Of a stretch of DNA of 64,000 bases, positions 34,487 to 42,702 are shown piece after piece. Both the position numbers and the translations under genes were made by a program. Where the stretch lies: contig NZ_CP137142.1 in NCBI RefSeq assembly GCF_045287255.1, positions 620,001-684,000 on the forward strand. The letters run 5' to 3'. This stretch comes from Henriciella sp045287255. GTDB taxonomy: Bacteria > Pseudomonadota > Alphaproteobacteria > Caulobacterales > Hyphomonadaceae. The notes under the pieces are model-generated. The model was not told the origin of the DNA, searched no databases, and was given only the letters and a program-made list of their open reading frames with translations. The number at the start of each line of letters is the position of its first letter. The first letter of the stretch is position 1.

Positions 34487-35121
34487 TACAGAGTGATCCC
34501 TTCTTTGGGGTTCGCATGTCCGATAGAGAGGGCGCCTTCAACGCGGCTGACCCAGCGCTCAACATTCGGGAATTCAGAAATATCAAAGCCGCCTTCATGA
34601 GCGATGCGCGTATAGGCAACGAGCGCGATGTCCGCGCAGCTCAGCTGGCTTCCAACCAGCCAGTCAGTCCAGGTCAGTTGCATTTCCATAACGCCCAGAG
34701 CCCGGCGACCCTTGGCCATCAGGTCCGGGTCAATCTGATCATCCGGCAGGTTCAGATAGTGCTTCTTGAACCGGCGCACAGCAATGTATGGCTCATGGGA
34801 ATACTGTTCCCAGAACAGCCAGCTATTCATCTGTGCGCGCTGGAAATCATCTTCCGGAATAAGGTCTGATCCTTCAGCCAGATACAGCATGATTGCATTC
34901 GATTGTGGCAGCGCGCGGCCATCGGGCCACCGCGCCAGTGGGACTTGCCCAACCGGGTTCAGCGCAAGAAACTCTTCAGTCTGTGTCCCGCCATTTAGAA
35001 TATCGACCTCCACCCAATCATGGTCGATGTCCAGATAATCGGCCGTCCAGCGCGGTTTCTGGCAATTACCCGAAATGCTGTCGCCATAAAGGGTGAGCTT
35101 GGTGATCTCGCGTTCTGACAT
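34486..35121 (-). CDS. glutathione S-transferase family protein within the cys operon
   Basis: 211-residue GST. The thioredoxin-like N-domain has the catalytic Ser region (YGDSISGNCQKPRW) and NPVGQVPLARWPDG with the cis-proline, followed by QSNAIMLYLAEG, where the glutathione gamma-glutamyl group binds. The C-domain ends with LSCADIALVAYTRIAHEGGFD, the usual N-capping motif. It sits between DUF2849 and cysI with 1-base overlaps at both ends, so it is translated with the sulfur genes. Reaction unknown; handling of glutathione-linked sulfur is plausible. Confidence 0.88.
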   Translation of the reverse strand: MSEREITKLTLYGDSISGNCQKPRWTADYLDIDHDWVEVDILNGGTQTEEFLALNPVGQVPLARWPDGRALPQSNAIMLYLAEGSDLIPEDDFQRAQMNSWLFWEQYSHEPYIAVRRFKKHYLNLPDDQIDPDLMAKGRRALGVMEMQLTWTDWLVGSQLSCADIALVAYTRIAHEGGFDISEFPNVERWVSRVEGALSIGHANPKEGITL

Positions 35122-35426
35122 CAGACAATAATTCCATAGGGCACGGTCGGGCCATTGGCGCGGATGCTCTCGCGCAGGGTTTCACGCCCGGCAATCTTTC
35201 CGTCTGCGGTGACTTCCATGAAGTATGGATCGGTCACATTGCCTTCTTGTGTCTTGGCGTGGGCGAGGGCCTCTTCGGCCTCATCCCCGGTAAACGCGGC
35301 AATATCAGCCGGGTCTTCACTCCAGCCGCGATCTGCCGTCATCCAGACATTCTGTCCGGTTCGCGTGCGCCAGGCCGTAATGGCTTTCGGGGTTTCAGGT
35401 TTCAGTTTTGGACGAACAGAGGTCAT
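35121..35426 (-). CDS. DUF2849 protein of the sulfite reduction operon
   Basis: 101-residue soluble protein of the DUF2849 family that typically lies between cysG and cysI in alphaproteobacteria. Sequence includes AITAWRTRTGQNVWMTADRGW and ends VPYGIIV. It overlaps cysG by 4 bases at its start and the GST gene by 1 base at its end. Function unknown beyond the fixed genomic association with sulfite reductase. Confidence 0.88.
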   Translation of the reverse strand: MTSVRPKLKPETPKAITAWRTRTGQNVWMTADRGWSEDPADIAAFTGDEAEEALAHAKTQEGNVTDPYFMEVTADGKIAGRETLRESIRANGPTVPYGIIV

Positions 35427-36826
35427 GCAGCGGTTTCCATAGACAGACGGGCAAGGGCTTCGGCGGGAATGGCGCTGACCTCACCAATGATCAACAGGGC
35501 AGGGCCTTTAATCCCGGCACGCTCAATCAATTGAGGCAGTTCGGCCAACGTGCCATAGGCACGGATTTCATTCGGGCGGGTGCCATTCTCGATCACGGCA
35601 ACCGGGGTTGAGATGGCGCGGCCTGCATGGATCAGCTTTTCGGAAATGATCGGCGCCGTGCCGACCCCCATGAAGACAACAACTGTCTGGGCTGGTTTGG
35701 CAAGGGCCTGCCAGTCCAGATCAGGGACATCGCCGGATTTGGCATGCCCGGTCACAAAGGTCAGGGTCTGAGCGTGATCGCGATGGGTCAGGGGTAGACC
35801 AGCGCTTGCCGCGCAACCCAAGGCTGAAGAGATACCCGGCACGACTGTGGCTTCAATATCGGCTTCGCGCAGGGCTTCAACTTCCTCACCACCGCGTCCA
35901 AAGATGAACGGGTCGCCGCCTTTCAGGCGCACAACGCGTTTGCCTTCGCGCGCGGCCTTGATCATCAGGGTGTGAATATCTTTCTGGGGCACCGTGTGAT
36001 TGGCTTTGGCTTTGCCGACCGAAACGCGTTCAGCATCCCGGCGCACAAGATCCATAATCTCGTCACTGACAAGACGGTCATGGAACACGATGTCGGCATT
36101 CTGGATCAGACGGAAGGCTTTCAGGGTCAGAAGTTCTGGATCACCGGGGCCTGCGCCAACAATATGAACAGGACCGACTGTGTTCGTATCCCCGGCATGT
36201 GCTCTAAGTAGCGCTTCGAGTGCTCTGCGTGCCCCTTCCAGATCCCCTTGAAGCGCCAGTTCGGCGGGCTGACCGTTTAGCGCAGCTTCCCAATACTGGC
36301 GTCGTGCCATCTGTGTATCGAGGGCCTCATAAACAGCTGGGCGGAAGTCGCGGGCAAGCTCTGAGAGCGGGCCCATAGTCTGTGGCATCAGGGTTTCGAG
36401 CTGTGTGCGTACGCGCTTGGCCAGGACGGGCGCTGCACCGCCTGAGCCGACAGCGGCGACCAGTTCGCCACGTTCCAGAATGCTCGGCACTGTGAAATCA
36501 CACAGCTCCGGATGGTCAACGACATTGATGGGAACACCATACTCACGCGCCCACATCACCGATTGCTCTGTATTGGCCTCAACCCGGCAAGCAATAATAG
36601 CGAATGCAGAACGGTCGAGCGCCTGTCCGGCCATATCGCGCGGGGCGATGATGATGCGGCCAGCAAACTCCTCGGCAAAGCCCGGTTCAATCTCGCTATC
36701 AATGATGACGGTGATGGTCGCTGTGGTCTTGGCAAGCAGACGCACTTTACGACGCGCTTCCTCACCGCCGCCAAAGACAACGACATGAGCATCATCAGTA
36801 TAAAAGAACGCTGGAAAGAGGCGCAT
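35423..36826 (-). CDS. cysG: siroheme synthase CysG
   Basis: Trifunctional enzyme making siroheme for the sulfite reductase downstream. 467 residues. The N-terminal precorrin-2 dehydrogenase/ferrochelatase domain (about 1-205) has the NAD-binding stretch VVFGGGEEARRKVRLL. The C-terminal uroporphyrinogen-III methyltransferase domain (about 215-455) has VHIVGAGPGDPELLTLKA, HDRLVSDEIMDL, RLKGGDPFIFGRGGEE and VPGISSALGCAAS. ATG 36826 is preferred to an adjacent GTG. First gene of the operon, divergent from a LysR regulator. Confidence 0.95.
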   Translation of the reverse strand: MRLFPAFFYTDDAHVVVFGGGEEARRKVRLLAKTTATITVIIDSEIEPGFAEEFAGRIIIAPRDMAGQALDRSAFAIIACRVEANTEQSVMWAREYGVPINVVDHPELCDFTVPSILERGELVAAVGSGGAAPVLAKRVRTQLETLMPQTMGPLSELARDFRPAVYEALDTQMARRQYWEAALNGQPAELALQGDLEGARRALEALLRAHAGDTNTVGPVHIVGAGPGDPELLTLKAFRLIQNADIVFHDRLVSDEIMDLVRRDAERVSVGKAKANHTVPQKDIHTLMIKAAREGKRVVRLKGGDPFIFGRGGEEVEALREADIEATVVPGISSALGCAASAGLPLTHRDHAQTLTFVTGHAKSGDVPDLDWQALAKPAQTVVVFMGVGTAPIISEKLIHAGRAISTPVAVIENGTRPNEIRAYGTLAELPQLIERAGIKGPALLIIGEVSAIPAEALARLSMETAA

Positions 36827-36947
36827 CACAATGGGTCCATTTTTCTGTGTTGCCGCAGAAATGAGCGCGAGAGGGCTTTACGACAAGCGCAAGGCTCTTA
36901 TTCCATCCTTTAGAGAAACTACACTCAAACTGTGATGAAATGAAAAT

Positions 36948-37883
36948 ATGTCCGATTCAAATGATCGCCTCCCCCCGCTAAACGCCTTGCGTGCCTTTGA
37001 AGCTGCGGCACGGCGGCTGTCTTTTACTAAGGCGGCGGATGAACTGGATGTGACGCCCGGAGCGATTTCTCAGCATATTCGTCAGCTCGAAGAATATGCA
37101 GGAACGCCTCTTTTCAAGCGGACCGGGCGGAGTGTTTTGCTGACCGATGCGGCGCAGGCGGCTTTGCCTCTGGTGCGTGAAGCCTTTGATCAGATTTCGG
37201 AAGCTGGACGCATCATGCAGGCCCCGGCACGCAAAGGCCGGGTCATGGTTTCAAGTGCGCCGAGCTTTGCTGCCAAGTGGCTCGCCCCGCGATTGGACCG
37301 TTTCCACAGCGCCCATCCTGGTGTTGAGGCATGGGTGAGTGCTGATAGTGGGATTACCGATTTTACCACTGCCGATGCAGATTTCGCCATTCGCTATGGC
37401 GGCGGCGACTATGAAGGCTTGAAGTCAGAAAAACTGCTGGATGAAACGGTCCTTCCGGTCTGTTCGCCACAGCTGCTCGAAGGTCCAGATGCCATTCGCA
37501 AGCCCGCTGATCTCGCCAAACACACTTTGATCCATGATGTCAGCGCAGAAGTTGACCCATCTTGCCCGGATTGGACGAGCTGGCTGAAGGCCCGTGGGGC
37601 CGGGGCACAAGTCGATGGTGAGCGTGGTCCGCGTTTTAATCAGTCAGCCCTTGCGATTGAAGCAGCCGCAACCGGGCGCGGGGTCGTGCTGGCAAAGCGC
37701 GCCATTGCGGCAAGCGATATTGCCGCTGGGCGCCTGATCGCGCCATTTGCAGACGGCTCTATCAGCGTTGATTACGGTTATTGGCTGGTCTGGCCGAAAG
37801 GGCGTCACCTCAGCGAGGATGTTCGCGCGTTTATCAAATGGGTTCGGGCTGAAGCTGTGGCCAGTGAGGAAGTTGGCGTCTAG
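36948..37883 (+). CDS. LysR-family regulator, GcvA-like
   Basis: 311-residue regulator with an N-terminal helix-turn-helix (about 10-68: LNALRAFEAAARRLSFTKAADELDVTPGAISQHIRQLEE) and a type-2 periplasmic-binding-like effector domain. The sequence resembles GcvA/AmpR-type members rather than CysB. It is divergent from cysG across about 120 bases, the usual place for a LysR protein that controls the neighbouring operon, so a role in sulfur assimilation is possible but unproven. Stop overlaps the convergent thioredoxin-like gene by 4 bases. Confidence 0.9.
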   Translation: MSDSNDRLPPLNALRAFEAAARRLSFTKAADELDVTPGAISQHIRQLEEYAGTPLFKRTGRSVLLTDAAQAALPLVREAFDQISEAGRIMQAPARKGRVMVSSAPSFAAKWLAPRLDRFHSAHPGVEAWVSADSGITDFTTADADFAIRYGGGDYEGLKSEKLLDETVLPVCSPQLLEGPDAIRKPADLAKHTLIHDVSAEVDPSCPDWTSWLKARGAGAQVDGERGPRFNQSALAIEAAATGRGVVLAKRAIAASDIAAGRLIAPFADGSISVDYGYWLVWPKGRHLSEDVRAFIKWVRAEAVASEEVGV

Positions 37884-38365
37884 TTATTCATGGGCGCAGG
37901 GCAATCGGGACCTTGTGGTTTGCGTTTGCCTTGCGGTGCACGGAGCGCGAGGATTTTCGCGAGCTTCAGGCGGTCTTCCATATCTTCCCGGCTAAGCACG
38001 CGCATAAAGCAGGTGATCGGTTCGCCATTGTCGGCTGCTATGACCACAGCAATGCCGGTTCGCCCGCCATACCAGTCCCAGAGGTAAGCCGCCTTGTTTG
38101 CCGTCGCCAGCCGCATCGCCCGGTTATGGGTGTTGATGATGTCGATCTGATCGGCACCTGACCGGGCAGCGGTCATGTCGAGGTTGACTATCTCAATCTC
38201 ACCTTCTGGAAAGTTGGAAACAGCCTCAGCCATCCTTGGGTTCAAAACCTGGCAGTTTGGGCACCAGTCAGCGGTAAAATTGATAATTCTCAGGATCGGC
38301 TCAGCTTGCGCTGAAGCGACCATCACTAGAATTGCAGATATACACGCAACAAACCGATACAGCAC
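37880..38365 (-). CDS. exported thioredoxin-like protein, GTG start
   Basis: 161-residue protein with a cleavable signal peptide (hydrophobic core VACISAILVMVASAQA, cleavage after AQA) and a W34-C35-P-N-C38 redox site. The start is placed at GTG 38365 because GGGAGAG lies five bases upstream and it gives a proper signal peptide; the ATG at 38404 would add 13 residues. The strand that normally begins with a cis-proline (for example I-P-T) reads R-T-G-I-A-V-V, so the proline seems lost. Two further cysteines (CFMRV and DCPAP) lie downstream. Probably a periplasmic thiol protein. Confidence 0.75.
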   Translation of the reverse strand: MLYRFVACISAILVMVASAQAEPILRIINFTADWCPNCQVLNPRMAEAVSNFPEGEIEIVNLDMTAARSGADQIDIINTHNRAMRLATANKAAYLWDWYGGRTGIAVVIAADNGEPITCFMRVLSREDMEDRLKLAKILALRAPQGKRKPQGPDCPAPMNN

Positions 38366-38427
38366 AAACGCTCTCCCATCACTAAGCTCGTTAGCATGAC
38401 GCACCCAAGTGTGTAGAGTCTGTTACA

Positions 38428-38844
38428 TTAAGTTTGTGTCAGTTCGCCAATCAGTTCGACCCATTCAATTACCTCTTCTCCAACCCCTTCCTTGCGCAGG
38501 AATGCGGTGAAAGCAGGGATCAGTTCCTGAGGTGTGCCGCATTGTTTCACAGCGGCGTTCAGTTCAGGAAGGGTTCTGTCTTCGAAGTCGGCGGCTAGTG
38601 TTTTGAAATCCTCAATCATGGAGGGTATTTTCAAAGCCGTTAGCGGGCCAACGTCGCCATCTTCCAAAGTCTGCGCAAAAGACTTCAGGCTTTGCACTTC
38701 ATTATAATTCGCCCGGGCGAAATCCGTCAGGATACGATCCGTCTTCCACTCAACCCATTCGGTTGTGCAGGGCTCAGGCTCTAGGCTTGCGCAAGCGGCG
38801 AGCATTGAGATGGATAGCGCGGCCAATAGAGTTTTTCGGATCAT
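38428..38844 (-). CDS. small putative lipoprotein
   Basis: Unrecognised 138-residue protein with a lipoprotein signal (RKTLLAALSISMLAAC) and Cys at the lipobox, so it should be membrane-anchored. The rest is acidic and helical, and carries two cysteines (CTTEW, KQCGTP) that could form a disulfide. Start ATG 38844 is chosen because GGAGG lies directly upstream; the frame upstream to 39090 overlaps the ACT-domain gene and is not real. Confidence 0.7.
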   Translation of the reverse strand: MIRKTLLAALSISMLAACASLEPEPCTTEWVEWKTDRILTDFARANYNEVQSLKSFAQTLEDGDVGPLTALKIPSMIEDFKTLAADFEDRTLPELNAAVKQCGTPQELIPAFTAFLRKEGVGEEVIEWVELIGELTQT

Positions 38845-38869
38845 GAGACTTCCTCCCTCACCACAAGGG

Positions 38870-39277
38870 CTATGCGTTATTGGCGAGCTGTTCAAGCGCT
38901 GTGATGGCGGCCTCTGCTTTGTCTTCAGGAACAAAAACATGGTCATGATGATAGGCGGCCACGGCATTGCAGGGGATACTGGCTGCGCTGAGGGCTTTTG
39001 AAACCGCCGCAAGAAATCCAACCGCCTGCAAATCTGAATAGACACTGAGTTCGAGCCAGACCCAGCGATTGCTGGTCGGGGTCGCGTCAAGCGCTCTGGT
39101 GATCAGGCTGAGCCCCTCATCCTCATGAAACAGCATGGCAATGTCGCGAACATCGCGCAGGGAAATCAAGTCTGCCCAGCTTGAGGCCTCTGCTGGAATG
39201 GTTTCGAAGCGCCAGGTTCCCTCATGGCGCTTGACCTTGAGGGTCTTGAGCAGAGTCTCAAGGTCGCGCTCGGCCAT
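38870..39277 (-). CDS. ACT-domain protein (DUF2241-like)
   Basis: 135-residue protein of the ACT/DUF2241 type. A short N-terminal lobe (LKTLKVKRHEGTWRFETIP) precedes an ACT-like ligand-binding fold ending VFVPEDKAEAAITALEQL. Such proteins are thought to sense amino acids or similar small ligands. It lies 4 bases after purD on the same strand, suggesting co-expression. Ligand unknown. Confidence 0.78.
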   Translation of the reverse strand: MAERDLETLLKTLKVKRHEGTWRFETIPAEASSWADLISLRDVRDIAMLFHEDEGLSLITRALDATPTSNRWVWLELSVYSDLQAVGFLAAVSKALSAASIPCNAVAAYHHDHVFVPEDKAEAAITALEQLANNA

Positions 39278-39280
39278 CGT

Positions 39281-40567
39281 CTAGAGAGCTCTCCAGCCAA
39301 TATCCTTGCGGAAGAAGCCTTCAGGCCAATTGATCTGATCAACGCCGCTATAGGCCGCGGAGACAGCGGTTTTGAGGTCTTCGCCTGTGGCTGTGACGCC
39401 CAGAACGCGACCGCCGTTTGCGATCAGTTTGCCGTCGCTGTCCTTGTCGGTTCCGGCTTGGAAGACGGTGACGTCCTCAAGGGCATTGGCCTGTTCAATC
39501 CCATCAATGATTGAGCCTTTGGGATAGCTGCCGGGATAACCGTCTGTTGCCATCACAACGGTTGCCGTAGGCTGGAAGTCCGACAGGCCCATCATCTCAG
39601 CGATTTGAGCGTGTGCTGTGACAAGCCCGCCTGTGGCGCAGATCAACAAGGCGGGTACGATGTCGCCGGGAAGCCCTGCCATCAGAACCTGACACTCAGG
39701 GTCGCCGAAGCGGGCATTGAACTCAACGACTTTAGGACCGCTTGGGGTTACCATGATACCGACATAGAGAACGCCCTGATAAGGCATGTCTTCTTCGGCC
39801 ATACCATCGAGCATGGGTTCAACGATCAGGGTCTGAACCAGCTCCATAATGCGCGGGGTGACAACTGGGGCAGGGGCATAGGCACCCATGCCGCCAGTAT
39901 TTGGGCCAGTGTCACCATCATAGGCGCGTTTGTGATCCTGCGCCGCGGGCAGGTAGAGTGCCCCTTCGCCATCAGTGAGGACGAAGATAGACGCTTCCTC
40001 GCCTTCCATGAATTCCTCAATGACGATTTCGCTGGAGGCATCCCCGAACTTGCCCGTCATCATGGCTTCGACTTCGTTCTCGGCCTCTTCAAGTGTCTGA
40101 CAGATGACAACGCCTTTACCGGCGGCAAGGCCATCGGCTTTGATCACATAAGGGGCATCCATGGTTTCAAGGAAATCGAGCGCCTCGGTCAGATCGGTGA
40201 AGCGACCATATTTTGCGGTCGGTACGTCGAACTTGGCCATCATATCCTTGGAAAAGCCCTTGGAGCTTTCCAACTGCGCGGCTTTCTCGCTGGGCCCAAA
40301 GACATCAAAACCGCGCGCCCGCAAGGCATCAGACAGACCAGCAGCCAGAGGAGCCTCCGGGCCGATGACGATCAGGTCCGGCACGATTTGAAGGACCAGC
40401 TCCTGCATTTTTGACAAGTCTGTCGGGTCGACATCGAAGCATGGACCAATCTCGTCCATGCCTGGGTTTCCAGGCGCGCAAAAGACTTCATCCACCAATG
40501 GGGATTGTTTGATTTTCCAGGCCAGGGCGTGTTCGCGGCCACCCGATCCGATCACAAGTATTTTCAT
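39281..40567 (-). CDS. purD: phosphoribosylamine-glycine ligase
   Basis: Second step of purine synthesis: ligates glycine to phosphoribosylamine with ATP. 428 residues, ATP-grasp fold. Motifs include the N-terminal MKILVIGSGGREHALAWK, GPEAPLAAGLSDALR, KADGLAAGKGV (ATP binding), HKRAYDGDTGPNTGGMGAY and VEFNARFGDPECQVL (metal-binding Glu/Asn). Full length. Followed by the ACT gene on the same strand. Confidence 0.97.
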   Translation of the reverse strand: MKILVIGSGGREHALAWKIKQSPLVDEVFCAPGNPGMDEIGPCFDVDPTDLSKMQELVLQIVPDLIVIGPEAPLAAGLSDALRARGFDVFGPSEKAAQLESSKGFSKDMMAKFDVPTAKYGRFTDLTEALDFLETMDAPYVIKADGLAAGKGVVICQTLEEAENEVEAMMTGKFGDASSEIVIEEFMEGEEASIFVLTDGEGALYLPAAQDHKRAYDGDTGPNTGGMGAYAPAPVVTPRIMELVQTLIVEPMLDGMAEEDMPYQGVLYVGIMVTPSGPKVVEFNARFGDPECQVLMAGLPGDIVPALLICATGGLVTAHAQIAEMMGLSDFQPTATVVMATDGYPGSYPKGSIIDGIEQANALEDVTVFQAGTDKDSDGKLIANGGRVLGVTATGEDLKTAVSAAYSGVDQINWPEGFFRKDIGWRAL

Positions 40568-40658
40568 GGGTTGGCCATGTGGACCGATAGGCCCGTCGGA
40601 TCAAGGGTTAACCTATGTCAAAGGGGTCAGGAAAACACGTTGTACCGTTGATCGTATT

Positions 40659-41174
40659 CTAAGCCGCGTCTTGTAACTGCTTAGAATATTGCGGATAAGC
40701 GTCTTTCATGTCGGCGAATAGCCAGACCATGCGGTCCAGAAACCAGAGCTTTGATCCAACAGTCACAACCAATCCGGCGAGCGCTGCCCAGGCATCAAAC
40801 TGCCATAGGCCCCAGATGAGCGGTGGGATACCCAAGGCGGCTAGAGCGCTGAGTATAATAGCCCAGCGCGCATGGTGCTTTGGGATTGGGATCTTTTTGC
40901 GGTTCAGCCAGATACGCTCCCCGATAACCGCCTTCGACATCCAGTTTGAGATCCTCTCTGGCGCTGGAAACGCGCGAGGATTGAGCCAGACCCAAATCAG
41001 GAGCGTAATAATCGGGAGGAGGCACCACCAGCCGATCCAGGCGCGGGCCCAGATAGACAGGGCCAGCGCTGGAAGGGTCGGAACCCGTGTCCAGCCACTC
41101 CAGGCATTGGCGTGCTTTGCCCACACCTGATCATCCATGGCCATGCTTTTCTCGGTGACCTGTCCGAAATCCAT
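40659..41174 (-). CDS. DUF6653-like membrane protein
   Basis: 171-residue protein with about four hydrophobic helices. The beginning, VWAKHANAWSGWTRVP, and the PRAFPAP segment match what I recall of the DUF6653 family of short membrane proteins, so the family call is moderately sure. GGAGA is seven bases before the ATG at 41174. No known function. Upstream of purD on the same strand with a gap of about 90 bases. Confidence 0.65.
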   Translation of the reverse strand: MDFGQVTEKSMAMDDQVWAKHANAWSGWTRVPTLPALALSIWARAWIGWWCLLPIITLLIWVWLNPRAFPAPERISNWMSKAVIGERIWLNRKKIPIPKHHARWAIILSALAALGIPPLIWGLWQFDAWAALAGLVVTVGSKLWFLDRMVWLFADMKDAYPQYSKQLQDAA

Positions 41175-41285
41175 ATCTGTCTCCTGAGGCTTTATTGTTT
41201 AGTCGTGCAGGGGCCAGAAAAGGTTCAAGCTAAGCCAAACTTTAATTGTGTTGACCATTTCTTGATGATGGTCGCAAATGTGAAT

Positions 41286-41341
41286 TTATCGTAATTCGAT
41301 AATTTTCTCTTGCGCATACATGTGCATGTGTTACATATGTA
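41286..41341. promoter_or_regulatory. three consecutive inverted repeats upstream of the UrcA gene
   Basis: TTATCG-TAATT-CGATAA (41286-41302), ACATG-TG-CATGT (41318-41329) and the palindrome TACATATGTA (41332-41341) lie within 56 bases, 42 bases before the UrcA-family start. Such a cluster suggests operator sites near a promoter, but which protein binds is unknown. The rest of the gap 41175-41382 shows nothing else I can name. Confidence 0.45.
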
Positions 41342-41382
41342 GCGTCAAAGGTGGAAACGTAAAAGCTAGAAGGAATATAAAT

Positions 41383-41706
41383 ATGAAATCCTCTAAAACC
41401 ATTGCTGGTCTTGCTGCTTTAGCTTTTCTGGTTGCCCCGATGGCTTCGGCTGGCAGTGTAGAGATCAATACAAAGCCTGTATCGCTGGCGGGACTTGATC
41501 TGAACTCTAAAGCTGGCGCTGAAATCGCGTTAAATAGGATTGAGAGCGCCGCCAAGGATGTCTGTGAGTATGATGATACGCGCTGGCTGCGAGCGTGGCG
41601 GAATGAAGCTTCTGCCTGTGTCGAAACCGCAATTGCAAAAGCGGTTTATGATCGTGGTCATAAAGGCCTGACGGCACATTACAAAGCCACACACAAGAAT
41701 GGCTAA
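41383..41706 (+). CDS. UrcA family protein
   Basis: 107-residue exported protein with a signal peptide (KTIAGLAALAFLVAPMASA) and the UrcA family pattern VSLAGLDLNSKAGAEIALNRIESAAKDVC, with paired cysteines (DVCEYD and SACVETA) that probably form a disulfide. The family is of unknown function and widespread in sphingomonads and relatives. ATG 41383 has GAAGGA upstream. Likely periplasmic and monocistronic, with its own terminator. Confidence 0.85.
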   Translation: MKSSKTIAGLAALAFLVAPMASAGSVEINTKPVSLAGLDLNSKAGAEIALNRIESAAKDVCEYDDTRWLRAWRNEASACVETAIAKAVYDRGHKGLTAHYKATHKNG

Positions 41707-41712
41707 TGGATG

Positions 41713-41744
41713 AGGCGGAATAAGCGAGGAGCATTATTCCGCCT
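41713..41744 (+). terminator. terminator of the UrcA gene
   Basis: AGGCGGAATAA (41713-41723) and TTATTCCGCCT (41734-41744) form a perfect 11-bp stem with a 10-base loop, followed by TTCCCATTT. It starts seven bases after the UrcA stop and also faces the end of the convergent sterol-desaturase gene. Confidence 0.8.
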
Positions 41745-41761
41745 TTCCCATTTACACGTCC

Positions 41762-42598
41762 CTACTCGGCGGGAGCAAAAGCGGCTTCTTGATGTGCGTG
41801 CTTTCTTTCACGTGCGCGATCTTCCTGATCCTCCAGGCGCTGAAGGTAATTTGCATGTTCTGTACCCATCCACCGGTCCCAGAGCGTGAAATATAGACCG
41901 AAATTTCCGTTGCCACGCTCATGATGCATATCATGGTGGGTCACGGTGGTGAGCCATCCGAGCACTGGCAGTTTGGCCCAGTGCCGTGGGAAAACCTCAT
42001 AGCCGCAATGGCCAATGGCATTCTTGAAAATCATGATGGTCAGAACCGTATACAGCGCAATGCCATGTGTTGGGATCACCATCAAAGCGAGTGGAACATA
42101 CAGATAGGATACAATCGCTTCTAATGGTGCGAAACTATAAGCGGTAAAGGGGGTTGGGTTATGTGAGCGATGATGGGTCATGTGGAAAAGCTTGTAGAGC
42201 TTTGGATGATGCATCGCTCGATGCGTCCAATAGAAGTAGGTGTCATGAAAGATGATAAGCAATGGCATTGAGAGCCAGAACCACACCAGACCATATTCGG
42301 AAATATCGTCATACTTCTTGAAAAGTCCTAGGTTCGCGGCCTCAAAAACCAGGATGTCCATCCCGACAAAGACGGCCATGGCGAAGAAGGAATTCTTTAG
42401 CTCCATCTGCACCTGTTTGATCTGACGTTGCCGAGGCAGGGGCTTTCGGATTCTGCGGTTTTCTAAAAGGCGACCAAGCAGGAGCCAAATAACAAAGAAG
42501 GTTGTCAGGGTCCCAAGCGCATAACGGATGCTTTCTGTCTGAAGGCCGCTCAAGATGCGCGGTCCCAGATACTCCGTGAAAAATGATGTAACTTCCAT
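41762..42598 (-). CDS. sterol desaturase / fatty acid hydroxylase superfamily protein
   Basis: 278-residue integral membrane di-iron enzyme with about four helices. The histidine-box series is clear: HDTYFYWTHRAMHH (H-x3-H), LFHMTHHRSHN (H-x2-HH) and near the end VTHHDMHHERG. Members hydroxylate or desaturate lipids, carotenoids or sterols; the substrate is unknown. Placed downstream of an AraC regulator on the same strand, about 100 bases apart. Confidence 0.9.
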   Translation of the reverse strand: MEVTSFFTEYLGPRILSGLQTESIRYALGTLTTFFVIWLLLGRLLENRRIRKPLPRQRQIKQVQMELKNSFFAMAVFVGMDILVFEAANLGLFKKYDDISEYGLVWFWLSMPLLIIFHDTYFYWTHRAMHHPKLYKLFHMTHHRSHNPTPFTAYSFAPLEAIVSYLYVPLALMVIPTHGIALYTVLTIMIFKNAIGHCGYEVFPRHWAKLPVLGWLTTVTHHDMHHERGNGNFGLYFTLWDRWMGTEHANYLQRLEDQEDRARERKHAHQEAAFAPAE

Positions 42599-42702
42599 AG
42601 CTTAGCTCCTCGTTTGCGATGGAGCTGTTCAATCAGAGAACCTCGCAGGGCTCTCCTCATTTGCGAAAATGCAGGCAGGTTTTCAGAATTGAGAGGTGTT
42701 TT

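Noticed and set aside
33080..34600. Open frame of 506 codons on the plus strand opposite cysI
   Set aside because: It is fully antisense to a clear sulfite reductase gene, shows no domain, and arises from codon bias in a GC-rich gene.
38845..39090. N-terminal extension of the small lipoprotein frame
   Set aside because: It overlaps the ACT-domain gene and precedes a lipoprotein signal with its own GGAGG site.
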